NCBI RefSeq assembly: GCF_022374875.2
Contig: NZ_CP092428.2
Span: 200,011 to 264,010 of the forward strand
DNA length: 64,000 nt
Source of the DNA: Mycolicibacterium rufum
GTDB lineage: Bacteria > Actinomycetota > Actinomycetes > Mycobacteriales > Mycobacteriaceae
Reading direction: 5' to 3'
Under the pieces are notes generated by a model. It searched no databases and had not been told where the DNA came from. It saw only the letters and a program-made list of their open reading frames with translations. This document shows, in pieces, positions 1-8,053 of the stretch. The translations under genes and the position numbers were made by a program. How positions within the stretch are numbered: position 1 is the first letter of the stretch; every line of letters begins with the position of its first letter.

Positions 1-1136
1 ATCTGGGAGGCGAGTACGCCTTGGTCAGGGCCGTTGGAGGGCATCGCGACCGGGACGGGACCGTGAGCGTTCTTGGTGTCCTGGGTGACGACGGTTCGGT
101 CGGCGCCGTTGACCAAGATCCACTGCACGCGGGTCACGACGCGGTGCGACATCCATTGATCGGCGCCGCTGGCGTCGGTGCCGACCCATCCGGGAGTCAG
201 CTCGATGGCGGTGACTTTCATCGGCTTGCCCAGATCCAGGGTCATCACCTGACCGTCGGAATCACGCATGCAGACCCACGCTCGGGTGGGGTCCTCGCTG
301 GCGACGTTCTGCGCAGACCCCGATCCGGCCTGGGGGCAGGCCGAGGACGCCTGGAAGGGAATCGGCACGTCTTGGGCTGGGTCGGCGACGGGCGCGGCGG
401 CCGGCGGCGCGGGGGGCGGTGCGACGACGCTGACTGTTCCAGACGGTGCGACGGCCTCGGGGGACGGGCTGCTGGACTGCATGCCGATCATGGCTGCGGC
501 GCCACCGATGGCCACGACCCCGACGACGGCCACGAAACCCAGGACGAGTGGCTTGCTGAATCGGGCTGACGGGGTGAGAGATTGGATGTTCTGCCCGAGC
601 TCAGCGGAGTCCTCGTCGCTGTCGGTGTCGAGTCCTGCGGTCACGTCGTCGTCGTCGAGGTCGACCGGGCCGGCCTCGGGGGCGGGCCCGTCGTCGAAGA
701 CGTCGACCGGGCCGGTGCTGCGGTCGGTGTCGTCGAGGTGGGGGTGGCCCACGCCGACCGCTTCGGGTGTGTTCGGGTAGGCGTCGCCGTACCCGTCGCC
801 GCGATCCTCGCGGAGGTGATCGTCGGGTGCCTGATCGGCGTAGTCGACGCCCTGCGGCGGGCCCGCGTAATAGTCGTCCGCGGGGACCTCGTCCCAACCC
901 TCCCCGCGGCCCGTGTCGGTGACCTGCCGAACCGGGGGTGATGGCGGCTGTGCGGCGCTGTGGCGGTAGCTGTGCTCGTCGTCGCGGTGCTCGTCGCCGT
1001 CCCAGGCGGGAGCCGGGTTGTCGTCGCCGGGGGGGAACGGTTCCTCGACGTCGTCGGTGCGCTGGTGGACGGGGTCGTCGATGTAGGCCATGAGGCGGTC
1101 GGTGGCCGCCCACCGGGCCTGTCGGTCGTCGGTCAT
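1..1136 (-). CDS. membrane-anchored discoidin-like protein (3' end outside window)
   Basis: About 378 codons are visible and the frame runs off the window edge. The first ~190 residues are acidic and proline-rich, probably disordered and cytoplasmic. One hydrophobic segment follows at about residues 194-214 (from FSKPLVLGF). A Pro/Ala linker then leads to a compact domain from about residue 265 with WVCMRD, MTLDLGKPMKVTAIELTPG and VVTRVQW, resembling F5/8C (discoidin) folds. I infer an exported surface or adhesion role in conjugation; this rests on motif resemblance only. The start is ATG 1136 behind GGGGACG. Coding-like sequence continues upstream in the same frame to about 1283 without a start codon, so the true start is uncertain. 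Confidence 0.6.
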   Translation of the reverse strand, partial: MTDDRQARWAATDRLMAYIDDPVHQRTDDVEEPFPPGDDNPAPAWDGDEHRDDEHSYRHSAAQPPSPPVRQVTDTGRGEGWDEVPADDYYAGPPQGVDYADQAPDDHLREDRGDGYGDAYPNTPEAVGVGHPHLDDTDRSTGPVDVFDDGPAPEAGPVDLDDDDVTAGLDTDSDEDSAELGQNIQSLTPSARFSKPLVLGFVAVVGVVAIGGAAAMIGMQSSSPSPEAVAPSGTVSVVAPPPAPPAAAPVADPAQDVPIPFQASSACPQAGSGSAQNVASEDPTRAWVCMRDSDGQVMTLDLGKPMKVTAIELTPGWVGTDASGADQWMSHRVVTRVQWILVNGADRTVVTQDTKNAHGPVPVAMPSNGPDQGVLASQ

Positions 1137-1285
1137 CGCCACGTCCCCATGCCGATTGCCGCCGCGCGTCCGGATGCGAATGGGCGATTCTGGCAAACCG
1201 TCCTCCAGCCTGCGCCGCTGGGCGTCGTTGCCTGCCGGAGCCCACCGATCGCGGGCCGCGAGTGGGTCACCGAATTCTGTGACAT
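1133..1285 (-). CDS. possible 50-aa leader ORF overlapping the discoidin-like gene
   Basis: The ATG at 1285 has a very good ribosome-binding site (GAAGGAGAACTC). Its frame stops at 1133, overlapping the next start in an ATGA arrangement that would couple translation. The peptide resembles nothing I know. The frame used by the downstream gene also looks coding across this stretch. This may therefore be a genuine leader peptide, or a one-base frameshift separating the real start from its gene. Confidence 0.25.
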   Translation of the reverse strand: MSQNSVTHSRPAIGGLRQATTPSGAGWRTVCQNRPFASGRAAAIGMGTWR

Positions 1286-1372
1286 GAGTTCTCCTTCGAG
1301 GTGCTGTTGGGAAGCGTAAGTGCGGTAATTGCCGGTTTTCTAGGTACATGGCTAAAAGGTTTCGACCGTTGT

Positions 1373-1378
1373 TAGCGT
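1373..1378 (+). promoter_or_regulatory. candidate -10 hexamer of a leaderless promoter
   Basis: TAGCGT fits the mycobacterial TANNNT -10 pattern. It ends 7 bp before the GTG start at 1386, which has no Shine-Dalgarno sequence. This suggests a leaderless transcript for the HTH gene. Confidence 0.45.
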
Positions 1379-1385
1379 CTGCGAT

Positions 1386-1820
1386 GTGAGTGCAATACCG
1401 ATCGACGGCACAGAGCGTCTGCTGTTTTTCCTCAACCAGCGACTGGCGCAGCTGCGCTGGTCGCGTGAGGAGTTGGCCGCCCAGGGCGGCCCGTCGCCGT
1501 CCACGGTCTACAAGGCCTTGGCCGGCGGGCGGCGGCCCACCGAGCGCACCCTGGCCCGCCTTGAACTGGCGCTGGGGTGGCAGGCGGGATCGGCGCATCG
1601 CATCTTGGAGGGCGGCGCTCCCGCGATCTCGATAACACAGGAGGTCGCGACGGTTGCCTCACGGATCGACCAGGAGCTGGCGCGCGGCGAGTCGATGGGC
1701 GTGACGCGCACCGCGAAAGAGTTGCGGGAATTTCTTTTGGGCGTCGCACAAGGCCTTGAGCGCTTCTACGCTGGAGCGCAGCACACCGGCGCGGAGGTCT
1801 TCGATGTCACCGCCGGCTGA
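1386..1820 (+). CDS. XRE-like helix-turn-helix regulator
   Basis: The product is 144 aa. Residues ~15-70 form a helix-turn-helix of the XRE/Cro type, with LAQLRWSREELAAQGG and PSPSTVYKALAGGRRPTERT followed by TLARLELALGW. The rest is helical and may dimerise. The GTG start has no ribosome-binding site but sits just downstream of a -10-like TAGCGT, so the mRNA is probably leaderless. The gene is the first of a tightly overlapping plus-strand run and is divergent from the discoidin-like gene. It probably controls the conjugation genes and itself, which is inferred from position. Confidence 0.75.
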   Translation: MSAIPIDGTERLLFFLNQRLAQLRWSREELAAQGGPSPSTVYKALAGGRRPTERTLARLELALGWQAGSAHRILEGGAPAISITQEVATVASRIDQELARGESMGVTRTAKELREFLLGVAQGLERFYAGAQHTGAEVFDVTAG

Positions 1821-2478
1821 TCGGTTCGACGAGGTCCGCCGTAAGTGGATCGCCCGCCATCAACACACGTTCATATTTCAAAAACGGCGGGCCGAAATTC
1901 TGGCCCGACAAATTCGCGACCGCGCGCAGATATTGAGCGGTGCGCGAGTTGACGCCGCCGATGACGACGTCATTCACCCGTTAATTGCGCGCCCGGTGAA
2001 AACGCCGTACGCCGGGCTCGATTTTGTCATCGTCATCGTCGCCGCGGTGCTTGCCCCGATCGGGTGGCCGGCGGGCATAGCGGTGTATCGGGCCACCGTT
2101 CAGCTAATTCCCGACACCCTGCGGTCCTACCCGGTGGCGGCGTTCATGTGGGCCTCAGTCGCGACGGGCCTGCCGTTGGCCCTGCTGTATGACCCCGACA
2201 CCACACTCGCGCAGGCGGTGCTGCTGCCGTGGCTGCTCGGACAGCTGCCCGCGACCGCCCTGGCCGCAGGCATCTACGGCGTCCTGGAGGGCTGGCTGGC
2301 GGTTGACGGCTCGCGCGACTGGTGGCCCATGCGCCCACCCGCGGTGACCGAGAGCGTCGACTTCGGCCTAGCGCTCGACGACCTGCCCATGCCCGGAATC
2401 TTCGACGTCTCGCCGACACCGACGGTGGGCCAGCGAACCCCGCTGCTGCGTGACCCCGACGGAAGGACCAAGCCATGA
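1804..2478 (+). CDS. integral membrane protein of the transfer operon
   Basis: The product is 224 aa. The charged N-terminal ~75 residues are followed by three hydrophobic segments: LDFVIVIVAAVLAPIGW, YPVAAFMWASVATGLPLALL and LAQAVLLPWLLGQLPATAL. The C-terminal tail is soluble. I prefer ATG 1804 over upstream ATG 1756 because GGAGG lies 7 nt before it and it overlaps the previous stop, typical of coupled genes. The next gene, a coupling ATPase, starts 4 nt inside its end. By context it may anchor or partner that ATPase at the membrane. I do not recognise the family. Confidence 0.7.
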   Translation: MSPPADRFDEVRRKWIARHQHTFIFQKRRAEILARQIRDRAQILSGARVDAADDDVIHPLIARPVKTPYAGLDFVIVIVAAVLAPIGWPAGIAVYRATVQLIPDTLRSYPVAAFMWASVATGLPLALLYDPDTTLAQAVLLPWLLGQLPATALAAGIYGVLEGWLAVDGSRDWWPMRPPAVTESVDFGLALDDLPMPGIFDVSPTPTVGQRTPLLRDPDGRTKP

Positions 2479-3908
2479 CCTACACGCCGCCACCCACCCC
2501 GTTCTGCGGCTTCGTGCGCGACCCGCAGACCAATCAGCGCACCGTCGCCGAGTCCGGACCGATGGTGCTCGTGTCGGCGCCGACCGGGACCGGCAAGACG
2601 CGCAGCGTCCTGGCCCCCGCGGCGGTGCTCTGGACGGGGCCCGCCGTCGTGGTCAGTTCCAAGGACGACCTGTTCCAGCTCGTCGCGCAACGCCGAAGCG
2701 GCCCGCAGGCCCTAATCGACCTGCGTCCCGATTACGACGCCACATACCCTGGCGTGCAGGCCATGTCGTTCGATCCGACGAAGATGATCACCACACCCGA
2801 TCAGGCGGTCACCGCGGCCAACACGATGATGCAAATGTCGGCCGTGGGCATGGGCTCGGGTGCCGATTCGGTCTCCGACGCCGGGATCTGGGAGTCCAAC
2901 ACCGAAGGCCCGCTGGCGGCGATGCTCTTCGCGGCCGCCCTCAACGACGAGGGGATGGACTGGGTCCTGCTGGCCGTCGACAACATGGACTGGGACGAGG
3001 AGAAGCTGCCCGTCGAGGCTGGCTGGCAGATGGCCGCCCTTGCCGTGCAGGACTATCCGCTGTTCTACAACGCACTGCGACGCACCCTGAACATGGACCC
3101 CAAGCAGCGCGACAGCATCGCCCTGACGATGCGCAAGGCGGTCATGCCCTGGATGCGGCTGTCGCTGCGCGGGGACCAACCCGAGGCGTTCACCGCCGAC
3201 TTCCTCGACGACCCCACCGCGACCCTGTACGTGCTGTCCGCACCCGAGGGCGCGATCGCCGGCGCCGCGGTGACGCTGCTGGAGAACCTGGTGAAGCTGT
3301 GGCGCGCCAAGACTGCCCGCAAGGAAATGGTGGACCGCCTGCTCATCGTGATCGACGAAGCAGCCAACGTCGCACCGATGCCCGCGCTGCGCCGCCACGT
3401 CGGCGAGGGCCGGGGCCTGGGGGTCAATCTCCTTCTCGCGGTGCAGGCGTCGAGCCAGTTCGACACCGTCTACGGCAGCGCGTACGCCAACGAGCTCCGC
3501 GACATCTTCCCGGCGGCGCTGATCCTGTTCGGCGCACCGGAGATGGAGATGCTGCGCCGCGCCGAAGAGTGGAGCCTGCTGACCACCCGCCGCACGGAGT
3601 CCTTCGATCAGGCCACCGGTTCGAAGGCGCTGTCGTCGAACACCGACAGCACCCTCGACTACCGCCGTCTACTGCCCGCCAACCGCGACCGGGGCCGCCT
3701 GCTCGTTCGGGGCACCGCCGGCGTGGAAACCGAGCTGGTGGACTGGTCGGAGTTCGTGACGCTCTACGACCAGCAGGTGCGCCGACTGACCGACGCCGCC
3801 GTAGAGCGCAGCCGCGGCCGTGACCAGGCTGCCGGCCGCAAGCCGATTCTTCAACGGGCCCGCGAGCGACACCAGCACGCGGTGGAGTCGGCGAGGAGTC
3901 CACGATGA
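2475..3908 (+). CDS. TraG/TraD-like type IV coupling ATPase
   Basis: The product is 477 aa. A P-loop (APTGTGKT, residues 35-42) and a Walker B (LLIVIDEAA, about 289-297) are present. A sensor-like region follows (NLLLAVQASSQFDTVYG), then the FPAALILFG strand, as in VirD4/TraG ATPases that bring relaxase-DNA to the transfer channel. No N-terminal membrane helices are present, so membrane anchoring may come from the preceding membrane protein. ATG 2475 overlaps the upstream stop by 4 nt, and the 3' end overlaps the next gene. Its place beside a MobF relaxase element supports a conjugation role. Confidence 0.82.
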   Translation: MTYTPPPTPFCGFVRDPQTNQRTVAESGPMVLVSAPTGTGKTRSVLAPAAVLWTGPAVVVSSKDDLFQLVAQRRSGPQALIDLRPDYDATYPGVQAMSFDPTKMITTPDQAVTAANTMMQMSAVGMGSGADSVSDAGIWESNTEGPLAAMLFAAALNDEGMDWVLLAVDNMDWDEEKLPVEAGWQMAALAVQDYPLFYNALRRTLNMDPKQRDSIALTMRKAVMPWMRLSLRGDQPEAFTADFLDDPTATLYVLSAPEGAIAGAAVTLLENLVKLWRAKTARKEMVDRLLIVIDEAANVAPMPALRRHVGEGRGLGVNLLLAVQASSQFDTVYGSAYANELRDIFPAALILFGAPEMEMLRRAEEWSLLTTRRTESFDQATGSKALSSNTDSTLDYRRLLPANRDRGRLLVRGTAGVETELVDWSEFVTLYDQQVRRLTDAAVERSRGRDQAAGRKPILQRARERHQHAVESARSPR

Positions 3909-4645
3909 CCCCCGCGTCGACCACGGCCAGGTGGGCCACGGTGACCACATCCGAGGCCCCCTCCGGAGCACTGCACGGGCGAATCATGGCAGTCCTGGGA
4001 CGCATCCGGGGGCCGGTGTCGACCGCGGAGGTGCGGGACTGCCTCAAGGAGTCCGACGCAGCGCGCCCCGTCGTGATCGAACGGGTCTACGCGGTGTTGG
4101 TCGCCCTGGAGCACAAGGGAGCGGTTCGCCGCGCGCGCAACGCCACCCGCACTCGACCACTCTGGGAACTGGCACCCGACCCCACCTCCAACGGGGGACT
4201 CGACACGGCCGCCGGCACCGCACCCGCCGCAGCCGAGACATTGCTGACCGCCGTTGGTCTCGACGAACGCATCACCCGTCTCGACGGCCCGCCGGCCGCG
4301 CTCGCCCTGGCTGAGGTGATCCTGGCGCCGTGGGACGGGGGTACCTGGGAGCGCTGGCGTCCGCTGGCGACTGCCCCGCTGGCGGGGTGGCTCTACGCCG
4401 CCAGCCACACCGACGCCGCGGGCAATCGCATCGACTGGATCATTCGGGCACTGGCGCACCGCGCCCAGTGGTCGCGCGCCGCGCACCGCGTCGGTGAGCA
4501 TCCGCAACTGCGGGACAGCCTGCGATCGGTCTCGCGCCTCGACGACCACCAGTTCACCAACGTGGGCTGGATGCTGGTACTGGCGCTGTTTCCCTGGTCG
4601 TCCTGTCTGCACCCGCCGGCCGCGGCGTTCGTAGGGCAACGGTGA
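3905..4645 (+). CDS. winged-helix-like protein of the transfer operon
   Basis: The product is 246 aa. Residues ~28-80 (GPVSTAEVRDCLKES through VYAVLVALEHKGAVRRAR) look like a winged helix-turn-helix. The remainder is alpha-helical and ends in a hydrophobic stretch (FTNVGWMLVLALFPW). Both ends overlap their neighbours by 4 nt (ATGA-type junctions), so it is co-translated with the coupling ATPase and the small membrane protein. Its function is unknown; a DNA-binding or accessory transfer role is inferred from the fold and position. Confidence 0.65.
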   Translation: MTPASTTARWATVTTSEAPSGALHGRIMAVLGRIRGPVSTAEVRDCLKESDAARPVVIERVYAVLVALEHKGAVRRARNATRTRPLWELAPDPTSNGGLDTAAGTAPAAAETLLTAVGLDERITRLDGPPAALALAEVILAPWDGGTWERWRPLATAPLAGWLYAASHTDAAGNRIDWIIRALAHRAQWSRAAHRVGEHPQLRDSLRSVSRLDDHQFTNVGWMLVLALFPWSSCLHPPAAAFVGQR

Positions 4646-4818
4646 AGCCGCGGCGCGGCCCGTGGCTCGGTGGCCTCCTCGCGGCCATCGTCGTCACCGT
4701 CTGGATGGTCGGCCAAGTCATCGGCGGACTGTTCGCGATGGCCACCCACTCGCAGCCGACCTTTCCCACGGCACCCCCGCCCGGCTTCGGCACCACGCCG
4801 TCCGGATTTACCCCCTAG
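4642..4818 (+). CDS. 58-aa single-span membrane protein
   Basis: The GTG at 4642 overlaps the previous TGA and the frame ends at TAG 4816-4818. A basic start (KPRRGP) precedes one hydrophobic helix (WLGGLLAAIVVTVWMVGQV) and a Pro/Thr-rich tail. Its size and topology fit small envelope components of conjugation operons, but no family is recognisable. Overlapping start, high GC3 and operon position support it as real. Confidence 0.6.
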   Translation: MKPRRGPWLGGLLAAIVVTVWMVGQVIGGLFAMATHSQPTFPTAPPPGFGTTPSGFTP

Positions 4819-4840
4819 AGACGAGAGGCGCACCACCGTG

Positions 4841-5191
4841 ATGATCGAGGTCCATTCCGCCGGTGAGGCAATGGCGCAGGCCGAACGACTGTTGGCGCGC
4901 CTTCCCGGCAACACGGATCTGTGGCGGTCCGTCGCGGTCGGCCCGCTGGCGGCCGCGCTGCTCGGCGACGCCGCCGCCCACGACGGCCAGGCCGATCTCA
5001 CTCGCGTCCGCGAGGCCATCATCGGTTCGTCGGGCCCGTCCGGAGATGACACACAGACCGGTTGGGCGCTGGTCGCGCACCGGTGCCCTGCGCCGCTTCT
5101 GCGCGGCGCTGCGTTGCGCGCGGACCAGCTGCGCAGGCCCGTCCAGCGTGACTCACTGCTGCTGACCGTCTCCGACGCACTGAGCCACTGA
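4841..5191 (+). CDS. 116-aa protein of unknown function
   Basis: This is a mostly helical protein (EVHSAGEAMAQAERLLARL, LWRSVAVGPLAAALLGDAA) without recognised motifs. The start is ATG 4841, with an adjacent in-frame GTG at 4838, behind GAGAGGCG. The stop TGA shares a base with the ATG at 5191, so the following gene is probably translationally coupled. It belongs to the transfer operon by spacing and orientation. Confidence 0.6.
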   Translation: MIEVHSAGEAMAQAERLLARLPGNTDLWRSVAVGPLAAALLGDAAAHDGQADLTRVREAIIGSSGPSGDDTQTGWALVAHRCPAPLLRGAALRADQLRRPVQRDSLLLTVSDALSH

Positions 5192-5316
5192 TGACTGCTC
5201 GGCGCAACAAGGCCCCCTCGCGCCGCTCCGACGACACGGTGAGGACAATATGGCCCGGAAACCCAAGGACGCTGAGCAGCCGGATTTGTTCAGCCTCTTC
5301 GACGAGGAGGGCGGCG

Positions 5317-5910
5317 GTGACCAGCCCGGAGATCGCCCGGATCGTGGCCGAGGTGTACAGCCGGCATCTGACGCTGCCCTCGGACTGGACCCCGGGACAG
5401 CGCCAGGGCTTCCTCGATCAGACCGCGGCCTCACTGAGCCGTCAGATCGCGGAGCTGGCAGCCGAATTGGGGGAGCGGGCGGTCGACCAGTGGACGACCG
5501 ACCACGGGACCCAACCGAACTACCTGACCAAGGTGGGTCTGCTGAACAGCGCCGCGGCCTCGGCGAAGGAAATCGTTCTCAGCGAGCAGCTCTACGAGCT
5601 GATCCCGCCGCCGCAGGAGACCGAGGAACCGCCACGCCCCATGGTGAATCGCGACGACGTTCCGTGGACGCAGCGGTGGACTCAGACCCAGTACCGCACC
5701 GATCCGGACGAGGCGACCGAGGACCTGGTGGCGCAGCTGTGGCCGAGTCCGGCGTTCTCGGCGGTGTTCCGGATCAAGGCGGGCTACCTCCTGGCGGCGC
5801 GGGCCGAGGACCGGCTGCCGCCGCCCCAGAAGCCGGGCGACCCGCTGGCCGTCGAGCTGACGGAACTGGTGTACCAGGACCTACGCGACGACGGCCTGCC
5901 CGCCCGGTAG
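5317..5910 (+). CDS. 197-aa unknown protein preceding the methylase-helicase
   Basis: Coding signal (high GC3) is clear in this frame from GTG 5317, which has GAGGAGGG 5 nt upstream, to TAG 5910. The protein is helical (IARIVAEVYSRHLTLPSDW, LVAQLWPSPAFSAVFRIKAGYLLAARA) and not recognised. The same frame is open back to ATG 5191, which overlaps the previous stop. Between 5250 and 5316, however, GC3 is better in another frame that starts at ATG 5250 behind GGTGAGGAC (MARKPKDAEQPDLFSLFDEE). The 5' end is thus ambiguous: 5191, a frameshifted fusion, or 5317. Confidence 0.6.
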   Translation: MTSPEIARIVAEVYSRHLTLPSDWTPGQRQGFLDQTAASLSRQIAELAAELGERAVDQWTTDHGTQPNYLTKVGLLNSAAASAKEIVLSEQLYELIPPPQETEEPPRPMVNRDDVPWTQRWTQTQYRTDPDEATEDLVAQLWPSPAFSAVFRIKAGYLLAARAEDRLPPPQKPGDPLAVELTELVYQDLRDDGLPAR

Positions 5911-6571
5911 CCGCGCAGAGCTCGCTGTTCGACGAGCCCGACAAGCCCACCAACCCCCGCACGATCGACCCTGGCGGCACAGCTCTGCCCGCCGCCGCGC
6001 CGCCGCTCGCCGTCACGCCGCCGTCGGCCGAGGCCGACCTGTCCAGCTCGAGGGACTTCCCGGCAAGCACCGACGTCTTGGTCCCCTCCGGACCGAAGGC
6101 GAGGGCGCGGGCCAACATCGCCGCCCTGGAGCTGGTGCGCCGACTGCAGGCAGCCGGCCGCCCGGCCACGGCCAGCGAGCAGGCCGTGCTGGCGGCATGG
6201 TCGGGATGGGGAGCCGTTCCCGAGGTCTTCGACACCCGCAACGAGGGCTTCCGCTCCGAGCGCGACCGGCTGCGAGAACTGCTGACCCGAGAGCAGTACC
6301 GTCAGGCGGAGGCGTCGATCCTCAACGCGCACTACACCGATCCCGCGCTTGCCGCCGCGGTGTGGACGGCCCTGCAGCGGGCCGGATTCACCGGCGGGCG
6401 GGTACTGGAGCCCGGGTGCGGCAGCGGGCACTTCATCGGCCACGCACCCACTGATGCGGTCATGGTCGGGGTGGAGAACGACCCGATCACCGCCGCGATC
6501 GCCGCGGCGCTCTATCCGTCGGCGCAGGTCCGCAACGAGGGTTTCGAGACCACTCGGGTTCCCGAAGGCAG
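5911..6571 (+). pseudogene. N6-DNA methylase/helicase (DarB-like), 5' part, cut by IS30
   Basis: Typical landmarks are present: SGPKARARANIAALE, EQAVLAAWSGWGAVPEVFD, then the SAM-binding signature VLEPGCGSGHFIG. This matches the large methylase-plus-SNF2-helicase proteins found on phages and conjugative elements (DarB-like). At 6571 the frame is interrupted by the IS30 element and resumes at 8054. No ATG or GTG exists in frame between 5911 and the conserved domain; only a TTG at about 6082 or the remote ATG 5250 could serve, so the start is unresolved. The C-terminal part is listed separately. Confidence 0.75.
6569..6571. repeat. target-site duplication of the IS30 element (left copy)
   Basis: CAG at 6569-6571 is repeated at 8051-8053, immediately outside the IS ends. 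A 3-bp duplication fits IS30-family insertion. Confidence 0.7.
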
Positions 6572-8050
6572 GGCGGATTCAACTGGTCGTCGCAACACCT
6601 TGATCACGGAGGTGTGGTGTGGCCAAGCGTAAGGACGCGGAATCGGTTGGTAGGCGACGGCAGTGGGCGGCTGACCGTGCGTTGCGGCCTGCGATGCGCT
6701 CACCAGGGCGCCCGGACCCGTCGCGGTCGGTGCAGCGTCAGTTTTGGCGGCTGATCGCCCAGGGTGTCTCCACCGACGACGCAGCCGCAGAGGTCGGCGT
6801 GTCGACACCGGTGGCGACCAGGTGGTTCCACCACGCTGGCGGCATGACGCCGATCAGTCTGGATGAGCCCACGGGCCGGTATCTGTCGTTCGCCGAGCGG
6901 GAGGAGATCGCACTGCTACGCGCCCAGGGCGCCGGGGTGCGTGAGATCGCCCGCGAGATCAAGCGTGACCCCTCGACAGTTTCGCGGGAACTGCGGCGCA
7001 ACGCAGCCACCCGCAGCGGCACGCAGGTGTACCGCGCAGGGGTGGCGCAGTGGAAGGCCCAGCAAGCAGCAAAGCGCCCGAAACCCGCGAAACTGGCAGT
7101 CAACCCGCAGCTGCGTGAGTACGTGCAGCAGCGGCTCGATGGCAGTGTCCGCGGACCCGACGGCACCGCCGTCGCAGGTCCGCAGACCAAGGCCTGGAAC
7201 GGCCGCAACAAGCCGCACCGACAAGACCGACGGTGGTCGACAGCATGGAGCCCGGAACAGATTGCCCACCGCTTACCGCTGGATTTCCCCGATGATGAGT
7301 CCATGCGCATCAGCCATGAGGCGATCTATCAGTCCTTGTTCATCGAGGGGCGTGGGGCGCTCAAACGGGAATTGGTCGCGTGCCTGCGGACCGGTCGTGC
7401 GCTGCGGGTCCCGCGGGCCAGGACACAGAACAAACCGCAGGGACATGTCACCGCGGACGTCGTGATCAGCAAACGCCCTGCCGAAGCCGCCGATCGCGCA
7501 GTTCCTGGGCATTGGGAGGGTGATTTGATCATCGGTGCGGGCCGGTCGGCGATTGCCACCGTGGTGGAACGCAAGAGCCGCTCGGTGATGCTGGTTCACC
7601 TTCCCCGCCTCGAGGGGTGGGGTCTGGCGCCGCCGGTGAAGAACGGGCCGGCGCTCAGCGGCTACGGCGCCGAGGCGATGAACGCTGCCCTGATCGCCTC
7701 ACTGGCACAGCTACCCAAGCAGCTGCGTCAGACGTTGACATGGGACCGCGGCAAAGAGTTGGCCGCGCACGCCCAGTTCACCTTCGACACCGGAACGAAG
7801 GTGTTTTTCGCCGACCCGCACTCGCCATGGCAGCGGCCTACCAACGAGAACACCAATGGCGTTCTGCGTCAGTACTTTCCGAAAGGCACCGACTTATCTC
7901 GATGGTCGGCTCAAGACCTCGAAGCGGTCGCACTGACGCTCAACAACCGACCCCGAAAGGTCCTCGGCTGGAAGACTCCCGCCGAAGTCTTTGCCCAACA
8001 GCTACACTCACTCCAACAACCCGGTGTTGCAACGACCGATTGAACCCGCC
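6572..8050 (+). mobile_element. IS30-family insertion sequence, complete, 1479 bp
   Basis: The ends are imperfect inverted repeats: GGCGGATTCAACTGGTCGTC at the left and, read inward on the other strand, GGCGGGTTCAATCGGTCGTT at the right, 24 of 28 positions matching. It is flanked by CAG duplications and carries one intact transposase gene. Removing the IS and one CAG rejoins the host gene in frame (codon AGT), so this is a simple and probably recent insertion. Confidence 0.9.
6619..8043 (+). CDS. IS30-family transposase
   Basis: The product is 474 aa from GTG 6619 behind CACGGAGGTGTG. An N-terminal helix-turn-helix pair (VSTDDAAAEVGVSTPVATRWF; AGVREIAREIKRDPSTVSREL) precedes the IS30 DDE catalytic core: D in GHWEGDLIIG, D in LTWDRGKELA and E in NENTNGVLRQYFPKG, all present. 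It catalyses copy-out/paste-in of the element. No frameshift or stop is visible, so it should be active. The stop lies 7 bp inside the right end of the IS. Confidence 0.93.
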   Translation: MAKRKDAESVGRRRQWAADRALRPAMRSPGRPDPSRSVQRQFWRLIAQGVSTDDAAAEVGVSTPVATRWFHHAGGMTPISLDEPTGRYLSFAEREEIALLRAQGAGVREIAREIKRDPSTVSRELRRNAATRSGTQVYRAGVAQWKAQQAAKRPKPAKLAVNPQLREYVQQRLDGSVRGPDGTAVAGPQTKAWNGRNKPHRQDRRWSTAWSPEQIAHRLPLDFPDDESMRISHEAIYQSLFIEGRGALKRELVACLRTGRALRVPRARTQNKPQGHVTADVVISKRPAEAADRAVPGHWEGDLIIGAGRSAIATVVERKSRSVMLVHLPRLEGWGLAPPVKNGPALSGYGAEAMNAALIASLAQLPKQLRQTLTWDRGKELAAHAQFTFDTGTKVFFADPHSPWQRPTNENTNGVLRQYFPKGTDLSRWSAQDLEAVALTLNNRPRKVLGWKTPAEVFAQQLHSLQQPGVATTD

Positions 8051-8053
8051 CAG

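Noticed and set aside
2450..3823. 457-codon open frame over the coupling ATPase
   Set aside because: Arg/Pro-rich shadow of the ATPase gene with poor GC3.
7617..8053. N-terminal part of the 1972-codon open frame leading into the helicase
   Set aside because: It is a shadow frame of the IS30 transposase. The helicase coding sequence resumes only at 8054.
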